The notes under the pieces: model-generated
What the model was told of the DNA's origin: nothing
Databases searched by the model: none
Seen by the model: the letters and a program-made list of their open reading frames with translations, nothing else
Made by a program: the position numbers and the translations under genes
Assembly (NCBI RefSeq): GCF_963422355.1
Contig: NC_085091.1
Location: 6,637,184-6,701,183, forward strand
Origin: Corticium candelabrum
Lineage: Eukaryota > Porifera > Homoscleromorpha > Homosclerophorida > Plakinidae
Direction of reading: 5' to 3'
Length of the DNA: 64,000 nt
In this document: positions 49,270-60,345 of the stretch, in pieces
Numbering within the stretch: the stretch's first letter is position 1
Layout of the letters: each line of letters starts with the position of its first letter

Positions 49270-49437
49270 GGCCGGATCCAGAGGGGGATGAGGTTTAGGG
49301 GTTGAAATCCCCTCTTTTCCAATAAGCGTGGTTTAATAATTTTATATAAATTTATTAGAAAATAGAAAATTAGTAATGCTATAAGTAACTGCTAAGAGGT
49401 GAACCACCTCTTTCAAAAATTCCTGGATCCGGCGCTG
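49270..49437 (+). mobile_element. hAT-type MITE
   Basis: Ends AGGCCGGATCCAGAGG and ATTCCTGGATCCGGCGCTG are inverted repeats, around ~140 bp with CCCCTCTTTTCCAATAAGCG. It sits inside a telomere-like tract. Confidence 0.7.
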
Positions 49438-49535
49438 GGTTAGGGTTAGAGTTAGGGATGAGGTTAGGGTTAGGGTTAGAGTTAGTGTTGGGGTTAGAGT
49501 TACGGTTGGGGTTAGGGTTACAGTTAGGGTTAAGG
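49436..49535 (+). repeat. interstitial telomere-like tract
   Basis: About 100 bp of degenerate TTAGGG (GGGTTAGGGTTAGAGTTAGGG-like). Confidence 0.85.
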
Positions 49536-49904
49536 TTAGTTTGTATATATTGCGTGCTAAGAATGTCAGTTCAATTTTGGGCATGCGCAAACAATTTCGG
49601 CACGTCTACAATTTGAACATGCAACCAGAAACATGCCGGAGTATACGCCAATGCAATGTGTTGGCTGTTACACACGATGTATTAAATAGCCTTTGTACTT
49701 GCGAAATGGTAATGCACTATGCATACTCGAATTACGCCCCATGTTTCAGAACTATAAAAAATAGTGCCCTGTAAGGAATTAATCACGGAAATACAGTAAG
49801 TGGTTGACAGAGCGCGGATTTGGAAATAGACTGGCCTGGCACACTAAAAATGCAGATTGCCTTTATTGATGCCTAATGCAGAGGGAAACGAAGTATATAC
49901 GGTA

Positions 49905-50068
49905 TATCCAAGAATTTTTGAAAAAGGGGGTTATCTTGATAGCAATTATTTATAGCATTAATAATTTTCTCTTTTCTAGTAAAATTATATGAAATTATTG
50001 AACCACGCCTAGTGCAAAAGAGAGGGTTTCAACCCACTAAACTGCGCTCTAGAACCGTCCCTGATATA
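49905..50068 (-). mobile_element. hAT-type MITE, inverted copy
   Basis: Reverse-complement relative of 49270-49437 (shared GGCGTGGTTCAATAATTT-type core). Its end CAGGGACGGTTCTAGAG is diverged. Confidence 0.6.
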
Positions 50069-50075
50069 TACCTAA

Positions 50076-50190
50076 CGCTAACTCCTACCTTACCCTAACT
50101 CTAACCTAACGCTAACTCTAGGCCCAGCTTTATCCCTAACTCTGACTCTAACACCAACTATAACCATAACCCTACCCCTAATGTTATGCC
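50076..50190 (-). repeat. interstitial telomere-like tract, opposite orientation
   Basis: Degenerate CCCTAA units facing the tract at 49436. Confidence 0.8.
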
Positions 50191-50394
50191 CTGAACCTCA
50201 GATTACGCGAAAAACTATACAAATTCGCGGTTTGTCTATATACACGTGCACGCTTTGCGCATGACGACATAAATATTAAATTTTGGTTGCACGAGTGTAG
50301 CTCTAGCACGGGTGATGGGAGTGACTTGCACGGGAGGTGACGTGCACTGAAGTGTCTGTCACAGGACGGAAATTACCTAGGAGTGGCTTCGCAC

Positions 50395-50545
50395 GCGGTC
50401 TCTCTTGTCGGTGACATTTTACCGAGGTAGTCCCTAATCAAGGTGTGGCGTGGTAGACTGCAGACGGACGTGCATCGGACAAGGAGACAAGTCAAAGTCC
50501 GAAGTGTACAATAACTCGAAAAGTTTCAGTCCTACTAGGGTTATC
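50395..50545 (+). pseudogene. NNMT-like methyltransferase 5' fragment, copy 2
   Basis: As at 28890-29042. The start codon is AAG instead of ATG (about 50490), and the sequence switches to hAT at the same base. Confidence 0.8.
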
Positions 50546-50740
50546 TAATTCAATTGCCACTACACACAGCTAACGTCGAAAGATCTTTTAGCAAAATGGA
50601 AGTCAAAAAGACAAGACTTTGAAATCTTCTGATGGAAGGAACTTGGAGCATTGCATGAGAATGGCAATCGAAAGTCTGAAGCAGCAAATTTTGAAGACGG
50701 TAGAGTAAATGCGTTATGGATGTGTTTGCTCTAGTAACGC
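50546..50740 (+). mobile_element. hAT transposase C-terminal tail fragment, copy 2
   Basis: Near-identical to 29043-29260 (ERSFSKMEV). Confidence 0.7.
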
Positions 50741-51186
50741 CAGAAAACTGAAATTGTAGACAGAGGTTACGTGTAGTCTAGCTAAGCACATTCGCAGATG
50801 GCCAAACATTTGTAGTAACTTTGTGCACTCACCCTACTCTGACTCTGTAACATGCCATCTATTGCAGTATAAGTACTAGTTGCCATCAACGTTCCCAAAA
50901 ACGGAGTTGTAGTATTAATCTTTGAAAAAATTTCCTAGCAGAAAGATGACTGTTACGTGTTTAAATCCCTGGTATATATAAGTGTGGAAACATTGAAGTT
51001 TAGTGTTTGAGTGATTTCGTCGACAGATTTCTTGGTATATTTTTTACAATTTCTTTAAAGACTTTAAGTGACACGTGCAACTAATAAAGACAACGATTGC
51101 TTGCATTGCAACACATTTCACGTTAAAAACAGAAATGTTGTCATTTGTCTACTTCAATAACGATAACAATCTCTTCGTTCTTCACG

Positions 51187-51911
51187 TACGTTTCAGTAAA
51201 AGTACAGATTTAGATACACGAAGCGAAGCTTATGCGACATTATTTAGCATACCCGAGGAGAACCAGTAAACGCGACCACCGACGTCAGGGTTGTCAAAAC
51301 AATGCTCAATGAGCTCCTCATCTAACGTTGCAGGATCTATTGCCATTCTTGATGTCATAATGATGCCGGCCAGCTAACGTAATCGTATGGCGAAGTGTAA
51401 ACGGCCACTTCAATTCTCTGTCGTGGTCACCAGGGACAGGAATAAGTGCAGCACACAGTTCACCATCCACAGGCCGAATCAGCAATGCCCCTTTGTATCC
51501 ATTCCAATGAGCAAAGAAATGCTTACTTGTTTTGTACGGTACCTTAACATTTCCAACGGTAAACCGTACTATAGCTTCACCGCAATAGGACACAATGTCT
51601 TCACTTGAAGATGAAAACAGTTGAATCCCAGCAGAGTTTACAAAATGCACTGATTCTTTTATCTGTTTGTTTTCATCTCTGTGTTCTCACAATCTTATGC
51701 TGTTTTATCTAATGCTGCACTACTGCTGTAGTTAATTAAATGTTGCTTCAACAGGTCTCTTAATTAACATGTAACAAACGCACACTTTAACGTATACCCA
51801 AATATATTGATTCAATAAAGATGCTACCATAACGTAGCATCCCACGTCCTTGAAGACGCAAGGCAATAACGTATTAGAACAATCTCCTAACTCAGAAGCG
51901 TGACCTTTCAT
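51187..51911 (-). pseudogene. TRAF6-like copy E, exons 6-7 (disabled)
   Basis: Exon 6 starts at 51911 (GHASELGDC then SNTLLPC; the usual CP is CS). Exon 7 has a shortened coiled coil containing TTAATTAA insertions (about 51690-51775). The first half of TRAF-C is open (FFAHWNGYK, KWPFT), then a 1-bp insertion near 51353 ends the frame. Exons 3-5 and RING are absent: similarity jumps to the foldback-element region at about 52116. Confidence 0.85.
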
Positions 51912-52828
51912 CTACAAAACAAATAATGTTTAATATATAGTTAAATATAGTGGATCATTTATCTAGTATATATAAAGCTCAATTTTTGTGTGTGTGTGCA
52001 ATACGTGGCCACGTCTTTGTCGGTTCACAACCGAGATTGGCACGCCAAGGGAAACGTTTGCATAAACATATTAATAAGCATACTCTGGATCCGCTCTCGA
52101 GGGGTCTACTACGCGTAAAAACAGACACTGGATTGTATCACTCAGAACTCAGCCTTCTGCAGGGTTGTCTTGGAGTGTGAAGTTCTTCGTACAGCCTCAA
52201 CTTAATGGCAAACATGGATAGGTTGAGAGAATCTTTGGAGAAACGTTTGCCGAATTTGTATGATGCATTTTATAAACAAGGCTTCACATCTACTGACTGT
52301 ATATAAACAACCGCAGCTATAAAAACAGTGCTGAGAAGAGTGCCAATACCCCAGGCTCACGGCATCTGTAGCATACTTCTCATAGACATGACAAACTTTT
52401 CCAAAGCAGAGACAAGACGACTGAGAAAATCGCACTAATTTTTGGTTCAAAACAGGTGTACACCGCCAAGCAAAGAAACCCAGCACTACCCTAACTAAGT
52501 TTCACAAGTGTAGTAGACAAATAATAGAAAAGAAACACATCATAATAAGTTTGGGGTCCCAGTTTGTTTTAATCAATAAATCACAACTTGCTACCATATG
52601 CCTCACAATCCTTACCTCGAAAAGTGCACAGGTATCAGTCTTCCTTGCTAAGCAGCAATGGTTTACTCTAAAAGAAACATACGGGTACTAAACACGCCCA
52701 CACAGGACACTTCAATGCTCTATTTCTCCGTTATAGTAGAAGTCTGCAGTAAACGGTTGGTAGGTGTTGTGTCATGACGTGACAGCTATCACATGAGAGA
52801 GTGTTGATTTTTGTGAGAGTTCTAATCT
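51912..52828. other. intron remnant and foldback-arm region, copy 2
   Basis: 51960-52115 matches the insert in TRAF copy D. 52116-52315 matches 33738-33890 (frame MANMDRLRESLEKRLPN, YDAFYKQG). 52320-52800 equals the reverse complement of 33058-33530. No intact gene. Confidence 0.65.
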
Positions 52829-53164
52829 TAGGCCTGAGCCTCAAATCGCACGAAAAACTCTAGACATCCACGGTTGGCCATATCCACGTGCAGGCTTTGC
52901 GCATGATGACATAGCTCTATATCCAAATTTGGATGCACGAGAGCCGCTCTAAAGCTTTAGCACAGGTGATGGAAGAGACTTGCACGCGGGTGTGGCTTGC
53001 TTGCACGAAAAGTTGCGTGCGGGAGTGTCTGGCACAGGAGTGGCTTCACCGGACGGAAGTTACCTAGAAGTGGCTTGCACGTGGTCTCGGCGACATTTTA
53101 CACTAGTCTCTACTCGAGGTGTGGCGTGGTAAACTGCAGACTGACGTGCTCCGAACAAGGAGAC
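52829..53164 (+). promoter_or_regulatory. upstream region of methyltransferase B
   Basis: Counterpart of 34196-34552, with a single copy of the 28-bp repeat. Confidence 0.45.
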
Positions 53165-53965
53165 ATGTCAAAGTCCGAAGTGTACAATAACTCGGAAAGT
53201 TTCAATCCCAAGAAGTACTCGAAAACATTTCTATCCCTCTCCTCCGATGCCGAGCCACTCGCTAGAGAGCTGACGCGTTTTCGATTACAGCAACTGCACG
53301 AGTTCTACGAGCAACACGGACCGCAACTGACTGGATGCAGAATACTGGAGTATGGTGGGGGCCCGGGTCACGTCTACCCTCTGATCAGTGCAGCACCGTA
53401 TGCTTCAGAGATCGTGTTTGCAGAGTACGCAGAGCAAAATCTGAAAGTAGCAGAAGAGTGGAGATCGAACAAGAGCGAGGCGTTAGACCTGACACCTCTT
53501 TTCCAACATGTGGTGAGCTCATTAGAACGCAATAAGGACGAAAACGCAGTAGAACAAAGAGAGACGAGCGTCAGATCGCTAATTACTCAAATCGTGCCAT
53601 GCGACATCAACGAATCCGACGCTCTGCGTGACGTCACTCTCCCGTTTGACGTCGTTTCTACTCACTTTTGCCTCGTCACTGCTGTCGCATCAGTGGAGCA
53701 GTACACGCTCGGTTTGCAAAAGCTGGCTCGACTATTGCGTCCGGGCGGAATGATTGTGATGACGGAGTCAATAGGAGGTACCTTCTATCGAGTGGAGGGT
53801 AAGAAGTTACATAATTTGCACCTCGGCTCGACAGAAGTGGTTCGGCAATCTTTGGTACAAGCTGGATTCACTAATGTGTCAATGAAGACAATGAAACGAC
53901 CACCTTCTGAACTGAATGATATCGTAGAGTATGCATTTGTTACAGCTGTTTTGGCTTCTGCTTGA
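53165..53965 (+). CDS. NNMT/PNMT/INMT-family SAM-dependent methyltransferase B
   Basis: 266 aa, differing from A only at residue 93 (Arg to Leu), 122 (Ser to Arg) and 227 (Gln to Arg). All SAM-site motifs (LEYGGGPG, FAEYAEQN, LLRPGGMIVM) are identical. Flanks match copy A for kilobases, so this is a recent segmental duplicate. Both copies have remained open. Whether both are transcribed cannot be told from sequence. Confidence 0.9.
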   Translation: MSKSEVYNNSESFNPKKYSKTFLSLSSDAEPLARELTRFRLQQLHEFYEQHGPQLTGCRILEYGGGPGHVYPLISAAPYASEIVFAEYAEQNLKVAEEWRSNKSEALDLTPLFQHVVSSLERNKDENAVEQRETSVRSLITQIVPCDINESDALRDVTLPFDVVSTHFCLVTAVASVEQYTLGLQKLARLLRPGGMIVMTESIGGTFYRVEGKKLHNLHLGSTEVVRQSLVQAGFTNVSMKTMKRPPSELNDIVEYAFVTAVLASA

Positions 53966-54566
53966 ATGAGACTAGCTGTCACAGAGTATGTTACTAAATC
54001 AATATGAAAGGCTATATTATCTGTCAGTTCAATACAAATTTCTATGTTGTGAGTGTGTATATGTGTGAGAAAGAGTGAGTGAGTGTGTCTGGTGCATGAG
54101 TAATGTGTATATATTTATTACCTGAAGCCCGAATATCCGGGCTAAGAGTACGGTATGTCTATTTCGCACAGTTTTCTTGTTTGCTTTTGTGTAGAGCATA
54201 GGTACGAACTGTATCTGTTTAATTAACTAATTATACTTGGTAGCTGTAATGAAAAGATCACTTAGACATTCAACGTACTACTTGCCATGTACTTGTACAC
54301 TAAAAAACTAAACGTTAGGAGCTGCCAGCTGGTCACGCTCTCAGCTAACAGACAACACACGGACAAACAAACAATGGACTACATACAAAGAAACAAATAA
54401 CAGACTATTGACACAAACAGACAGAGAGACAGACAGACAGTTACAGAACTTTATATAGTTACCTTGCTAGCATTGTATTATAGATGTATGTTTGAAATAA
54501 ATGTTATTTGACAGACAGACAGACAGATGATGTAAACGTTTAATTTAAATGGAAAGTATATGTATT

Positions 54567-54606
<40 letters not shown>

Positions 54607-54899
54607 TAGACAGACAGACAGATAAATTATTCTCATCCAGATTCTACTAGTGCATATGCTAGAGTTTTTAAATTCAAATCAGTTCTTGCAAACAACTTGA
54701 CTTGAATGTCAAAATCAAATAATCTATCTAAATCACCATGATGAAGTGATAGTTTTGGAGTTTCTAAGACTAACTTTGGCATTACATCTTTGCAGAATTG
54801 TAGAAAATCTTTTTCTCCAATACAACTTGAACATGAAAGCAATAATTATCTACTCATGTTGCATGTACCCTAGCATCAGCATGACTACTTAATTAATTG
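53966..54899. repeat. methyltransferase B 3' flank (duplicate of 35354-36289)
   Basis: Includes the AGCCCG hairpin (54127-54144) and (GACA)n (54510-54530, 54567-54622; longer than in copy 1). Ends at the junction lacking the 2.7 kb block. Confidence 0.8.
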
Positions 54900-55213
54900 A
54901 TGTATACGCCAGGTGGATTTAAAATTATGCCGGTCGGTCACTGTATGTACAGTCTATGCGGTGTCTTCTACTATGTACTGTTGTTGAAGTCATATCGATT
55001 TTTAGTCTTTGTTATTTTAAAAATACACAATTTCAGAAATAATATGTAAAAAGTGCAATGCAATCCTTTCTTTCAAAAATATTACACGGAAATTCCGTCG
55101 GTAATCCACCGTTTGATCACTCCATGCGTCTTACATCCAGTGAAAAGTTAGCAATTGCTGTGGCTGTGTGCGTGCTCGTGCGTGCGTGTGTGTGTTTGTG
55201 TGTGCGTGCATGT

Positions 55214-55218
<5 letters not shown>

Positions 55219-55310
<92 letters not shown>
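55219..55310. repeat. (TG)n microsatellite
   Basis: Pure TG, about 90 bp. Confidence 0.97.
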
Positions 55311-55311
<1 letters not shown>

Positions 55312-55860
55312 TAGACCTTGGGCTTAAGATTGGGCTACGGGCCTGGTGGAAAATAGATTGGTGTGTTGTTACTAGAGTCTTGGCACTTTACAAAAGAACT
55401 TTCTAAGCGTTCGTTGTGCACACGTACTCTAGTTTGAAGACCTAGATCGCGATCACAGCCTGCATGCTTGGATGGCTACTAGAAAGTTCTACTTCGCTTG
55501 CGATAAAACTGTCATAATTTGAAAGCCAAAAACTTCAGTAGAGCTTACAGGCATTGAATTCTTAGCTATACGCCGGCTTTCAAAATGATCTATGACAACT
55601 CCATCGTCAAGTTATATAAAAAGTTGAAAATCTTAACCTGACTTATGAGCCGGTTTTATTAAATGTGGAGTCTTGCAAATTTGCTGCGGGGACCATAAGT
55701 TTGAAATTTTATGATCACTAACCATTTGGGTTATCTTCTGTTGGTGGTTATAATATTTCAGGGTCTTTTTGTCTGTATGCTGCAGAATTGTGTAGAAGAA
55801 CAGTATCTTTATATAAGTGCTTTGCACACTTGCATTGCTGAAGCAGCAACTCTTGCTTTA

Positions 55861-55950
55861 CTTATTTTTCGGGGGGGGAGGGTTAATGAAAACGACAAAC
55901 TTTAGAAATCATACCTAGGCGGCACTTGAACCCGGAAACAGGCTACCTTT
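55861..55950 (-). mobile_element. short insert, possible tRNA-derived SINE scrap
   Basis: Absent from copy 1 (between the equivalents of 39963 and 39964). The - strand contains CCGGGTTCAAGTGCC, similar to a tRNA B box, and a poly-C run. Too short to be certain. Confidence 0.3.
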
Positions 55951-57492
55951 TATTGTCCATACCTATATGATTATATACTGCATATATGCACATACATGGG
56001 GTCATCTAAAGTTATCCGACAGACAGTGGGGCCAAAAGGTTTTAGCAGGCATATTTGGCAGGAGCAATACACATGTCAAACTATGCGGACCTCGGCAAAT
56101 TTTGCCAGCCCCTGGGACACTTGATAATGACCGGCGCCTTACCCCTAACACAACTAGCTAAAGCTTCCTGGAAAGACATCAAATATCCTCCAATGAAGTG
56201 ATACCTAAATCCTCACTTCTAGTAGCTTTGGTTACGGAGCAGCTGCTGCACATGCACTGGCACCTGCTAACATTAGACAATCTGACACCACATTAAGCCT
56301 GACACAACTGCCACAACGCCCTGCCATCTAATTAAAAATTTCGTAATCGTTTGGCTTTCGATCATCCGTAGCCGACGGAGAATCGTCACAAGAGTGGAAG
56401 ATCTTAATCCATGGTGTCTCATTAACAAATAAATCTCGTATTAATTAATTATTAATTAAGTTCAACATCAGGAAGTACTTCCCGACAGGCAATGTCTGGA
56501 ACGTCGAGGCAAGTACCGTATCCAATGAAAGCGGTGATGTAACAGTCTCGTCGTAAAAGAAGACAATGCATTGTTGGTGAGGCATAAGCATGGGGAACTG
56601 ATGTACTCCGACGTTCTTTTATGCCGCGCCCCCAACTTGTGAGTTGCTGCGCCACCACTGGAGGTGATAGATTGCGAACACCGCTGGACGGTCACCATGC
56701 GGACAGCTGTCCGGCAAAGTTCGTCAAGTTTCCGGGAGACATTGTGAACTCTGTTCATCCTCGCTCTACATGTACACCTCTGGCGCGAATACAGCGCCTG
56801 AAGATGGAGGAGGTGCACGATTAATATAAATAACATAAAAATTGATATTAACACAAAAATTATCTTACATAACCTCGGTAGTTCTACACGAAAAGGCACT
56901 AAGCACTAAGGTGCCAATTATGGTCATCTGAGTCTAATATACGAATTAAATTTAGCCCTCGGGGATGTTTCGAGCAAAATCGTACATTAATTGATCGTAG
57001 TCTACGTTTCATGTCGTAGTGAAAGTGTAGCTAGGCAAGACCGTTACCTCTCTTCTGTCGCATTGTGAAACGCAGCTAAGTTTTAGTCGTCGTAATCCAC
57101 TCATGCTCTGCTCACAACTAATTACTGTTTGTGTGCATGCAAGTAATTCTCAAAAGTGTGTATATTTACAATTGGAAAATATGTGCCGACTGCTAGAGCT
57201 TGTGCAAAGTTCAAGGCAAATTTTCTATTTTAAAAGCCTGGCATTGAACTTTCCAACATACCATGTAGCTCCTCGTCCGAAGTCTCAGGACTCTAGGCAA
57301 ATGCTCCTGGTAAAACGCTTCAAACTTTTCCGCTTGTTGTTTCCAAAAGGTGTTTGTATACACATCGCTATAGAGGGACAAGTCTTAGAGTCCAAGCACT
57401 AATTTTTTCTGTGTTTCATAAGATCTTTCCCTGCGCAATTGCACAAACAAAACAAATCATAAGGTCCCAACAACATTTGAGTCTAATCATTT

Positions 57493-57626
57493 ACACTATT
57501 TGACCGAGGAAGTGATGCAGAAACGGAACGACGATAGCTCTTCTATAATACTCTTTTATTGTCTTTGTTACAACTTTTACGTGGTTTCTTTGCGTCCCAC
57601 AACGACGAGATAAGGTTGACACACAG

Positions 57627-57712
<86 letters not shown>

Positions 57713-57910
57713 CTTCATGAACTTTTTCTGCTGCATATTTGAACCATCAGTGACTGCTGGTTTCGACACGTTATTCCTAAAATGCCGCAGCCCATAGAAA
57801 GTCCTATCTTTGCGTCTCAATGTATTCTCTAAAATCTTTTTTATAGAATTTTCATAGAAATTTCTCAATACACGCCCACTGGGTTGGGGTGCACGTGCAC
57901 CAGGCGAACC
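57493..57910 (-). mobile_element. hAT fragment with (CA)n expansion
   Basis: The - strand reads RNNVSKPAVTDGSNMQQKKFMKL, then a (CA)n-encoded stretch, then KEYYRRAIVVPFLHHFLGQIV. It is collinear with 28020-28230 of the large hAT (YFRRTIAIPFLDHFLGQIM). A terminus CACGCGGATCC lies near 57930. It is a truncated relic. Confidence 0.75.
57628..57711. repeat. (CA)n microsatellite
   Basis: About 84 bp, inside the hAT fragment. Confidence 0.97.
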
Positions 57911-57930
57911 ATCCATGGATCCGCGTGACA

Positions 57931-58436
57931 TACTAGTTCTAGAACTGGAATTGGCAAGGGGAGAAAAGTTCTATAGAGTTGAACTGGTATAGTTCAGACA
58001 GTTCTAAAATAGTCAGACCAATTCTAGCAGTTCTGTCTAGCAAGTAGGAATTTTTGCAACCTTCACGCTCTAAATGCAAAAATTCTTGGAGGCTGTCGAA
58101 TTGAAATGGCGGTAGAGATGCTGAGGCCGTTGTGGACCTTCTGGTTGGTTCTATTGAACACTTGTGGCGACCACCGACTTGGCAAACACCAGAAGAAACG
58201 ACATATGGAACTGATTGCAGTGACCTTCTTGGCGAGCAGCTCCAAAAATCCGATAGCGAAAGCACTGTTGATGTTTGACCAGACTACAACAAGTGGCCAC
58301 TCTCCTTTCTAATGACGCTTACCATGACGTCGGTGTCTATTACGCATGCTCAACTTGATGACAGTTCTAGGCGTTCGTTTTTTAGCAAGAGATCCAACAA
58401 TTCTGGCAGTTCCAGTTCTAAAACTGGAACTAGTAT
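57931..58436. mobile_element. DNA element with ~30-bp inverted termini
   Basis: ACTAGTTCTAGAACTGGAA at the left is mirrored by ACTAGTTCCAGTTTTAGAAC-type sequence (reverse complement) at the right. A - strand ORF (58265-57939) covers most of it without a recognised domain. The end of segmental duplication copy 2 (57983) falls inside it. Confidence 0.6.
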
Positions 58437-58783
58437 TCGAAAATCGCAGTAACTTCCGTAGTTTGGTCCGCTCAGGGTGCTGTTGCATTATTCGAGAGAC
58501 TAGGTAGTCTTCTAGTCCGACGTACAAACGACGGTATCTCTAATCTAGTCTAGCATATTGTTACGGTATAGCTAGTTGCTAAGATTCTCACAAAAGCGAA
58601 TGCTGCCGCTTATCAAATGCTACATTTGCATTCCAATGTTCAGTATCAATTATCAAATTAATACAGTATCAAATCAAATCGGGTATTTTAAATAAATTAA
58701 TTAACGCGCGCTAAACAAGATCCGCTCCTTCACGCATCGACATCTTGATCTCCGCTCTTCACCACCTCTTTGTGACAAGCAGC
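58437..58783 (+). promoter_or_regulatory. upstream of methyltransferase C
   Basis: No repeat shared with the A/B upstream regions. AT-rich (TTAATTAA) sequence about 75 bp before the start; no clear TATA box. Confidence 0.3.
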
Positions 58784-59590
58784 ATGTCCACATCTGTGTC
58801 CGAAGTTTACCAACACAACAAAACGTTTGATCCCAGTACGTACACAGAAAGCTACTTGTCTCTTTCTGATCGTGCCGAGCCGTTTGCGAAAGACCTGTTG
58901 CTATTCCGGCTACAGCAGCTCCACCAGTTTTACATCACAACCGGTCCTATGCTATCTGGTTGTAGAATACTAGAGTATGGTGGAGGTCCGGGCCATATTT
59001 ATCCTCTCATCAGTGCTGCACCGTTCGCTTCAGAGATCGTGTTTGCTGAATATGCAGAGCAGAACCGGAAAGTGGCCGAACAATGGAAGTCCTACAGCAG
59101 CGAAACACCTGAAATGACTGCCCTACTAGAGCATGTGGTGCGTATGTTGGAAAACAACACGGCTAAGAACGCTGTACAGGAAAGAGCAATGAAGCTGAGG
59201 TCGTTGATATCTCAAATACTTCCTTGTGACATCAACCAAGAGGTCGCGCTACGTGACTGCACTCTACCGTTTGATATCGTTTCTACCCATTTGTGCCTTA
59301 CTGCAGCTACGTCATCAGTAGAGCAATACGTGCTGAATTTGAGGAAGTTAGCTCGTCTTTTGCGTCCAGGTGGAATGATTGTGATGACTGAACCAATTGG
59401 TGGCACTTTCTATTTAGTTGGAAGCCAAAGGTTACCTGATCTTTACGTCAGCTCAACTGAAGTAGTTCGTGAATCTCTACTTCAAGCTGGATTCACTGAT
59501 GTGTCAATAAAGACACTGAAAGTTCGACCTACTGAGGTGACTGACCATGTTGAATATGCATTTTGCACTGCAGTTTTGGATTCTGTTTGA
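58784..59590 (+). CDS. NNMT/PNMT/INMT-family SAM-dependent methyltransferase C
   Basis: Single exon, 268 aa. Clearly paralogous to A and B (FDPSTYTESYLSLSDRAEPF, LEYGGGPGHIYPLISAAP, FAEYAEQNRKVAE, PCDINQE, FDIVSTHLCL, LLRPGGMIVMTE) but much more diverged from them than A is from B, so it is an older duplicate. Same SAM-binding architecture; substrate unknown. The start at MSTSVSEVYQHNK aligns with MSKSEVYNNSE of A/B; an upstream in-frame ATG (58745) would add 13 residues. The last ~126 codons and ~160 bp of 3' flank are repeated in inverted orientation at 61865-62406. Confidence 0.9.
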   Translation: MSTSVSEVYQHNKTFDPSTYTESYLSLSDRAEPFAKDLLLFRLQQLHQFYITTGPMLSGCRILEYGGGPGHIYPLISAAPFASEIVFAEYAEQNRKVAEQWKSYSSETPEMTALLEHVVRMLENNTAKNAVQERAMKLRSLISQILPCDINQEVALRDCTLPFDIVSTHLCLTAATSSVEQYVLNLRKLARLLRPGGMIVMTEPIGGTFYLVGSQRLPDLYVSSTEVVRESLLQAGFTDVSIKTLKVRPTEVTDHVEYAFCTAVLDSV

Positions 59591-59752
59591 GTCTGAGAAT
59601 ATGGTTGAACTGTGTAGTTCAAACATTCTCCAACAGTCAATGGAATTTGCGGTTTGTGAGTAGCAAAGCAGAATTCATAGCACTAAAGTCTGTTCACCTA
59701 TTACATCTCCGCTCTATTGGAATCCCAGTTGCCTAAATTGGTAGCTCGACCT

Positions 59753-60345
59753 GCAGCATCAAATTAAATAATTAATATGTCATAATTACTGTTACTAAAC
59801 TATATTGCTAACCATACACTATGGCACTGTTTCAGTTAGGTGAAACACCCAACTTAGTCAGGGTAAGTGAACCACTCACCACAAACAGCAGCATCAAATT
59901 AATTAATTAATTAATTAATATGTCATAGTTACTGTTACGAAACTATATTGCTAACCATACACTATGACACTATTTCAGTTAGGTGAAGCACCCAACTTAG
60001 CCAGGGTATGTGAACCACTTGCCACTAACAGCAGCATCAAATTAATTAATTAATATGTCATAATTACTGTTACTAAACTATATTGCTAACCATACACTAT
60101 GACACTGTTTTCAGTTAGGTGAAGTACCCAACTTAGTCAGGATAAGTGAACCACTCGCCACTAACGGCGGCATCCAACTAATTAATTAATTAATATGTCA
60201 TAATTACTGTTACCAAATTATATTGCTAACCATACACTATGCCACTGTTGTCAGTTAGGTGAAGCACTCAACTTAGTCAGGGTAAGTGAACCACTCGCCA
60301 CTAACAGCAGTATCCAAATAAGATAATTAATGAACTAATCGTAAC
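59753..60345. repeat. ~138-bp tandem repeat, about 4.5 copies
   Basis: Units begin at about 59753, 59888, 60032, 60169 and 60307 (GCAGCATCAAATTAATTAAT ... CTATATTGCTAACCATACAC ... AAGTGAACCACTCGCCAC). Length differences come mainly from the TTAA run. Confidence 0.9.

Larger units (their letters stand above)
46990..50390. repeat. composite repeat unit, copy 2
   Basis: Counterpart of 24340-26150, carrying extra material: a (TA)n array (47522-47604), a 1.2 kb block (47790-49020) with a coding relic, and two MITE insertions (49270-49437, 49905-50068). It includes TTAGGG tracts (49200-49255, 49436-49535) and CCCTAA tracts (50076-50190). Confidence 0.75.
54903..57983. repeat. segmental duplication, distal part, copy 2
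   Basis: Counterpart of 39003-41826. Differences: a pure (TG)n array (55219-55310), an ~85 bp insert at 55861-55950, and a fuller hAT fragment with (CA)n (57493-57910). No confident gene. Confidence 0.8.

Noticed and set aside
49200..50190. true telomere
   Set aside because: The tracts are short, degenerate, in both orientations and embedded in a duplicated repeat with unique sequence on both sides.
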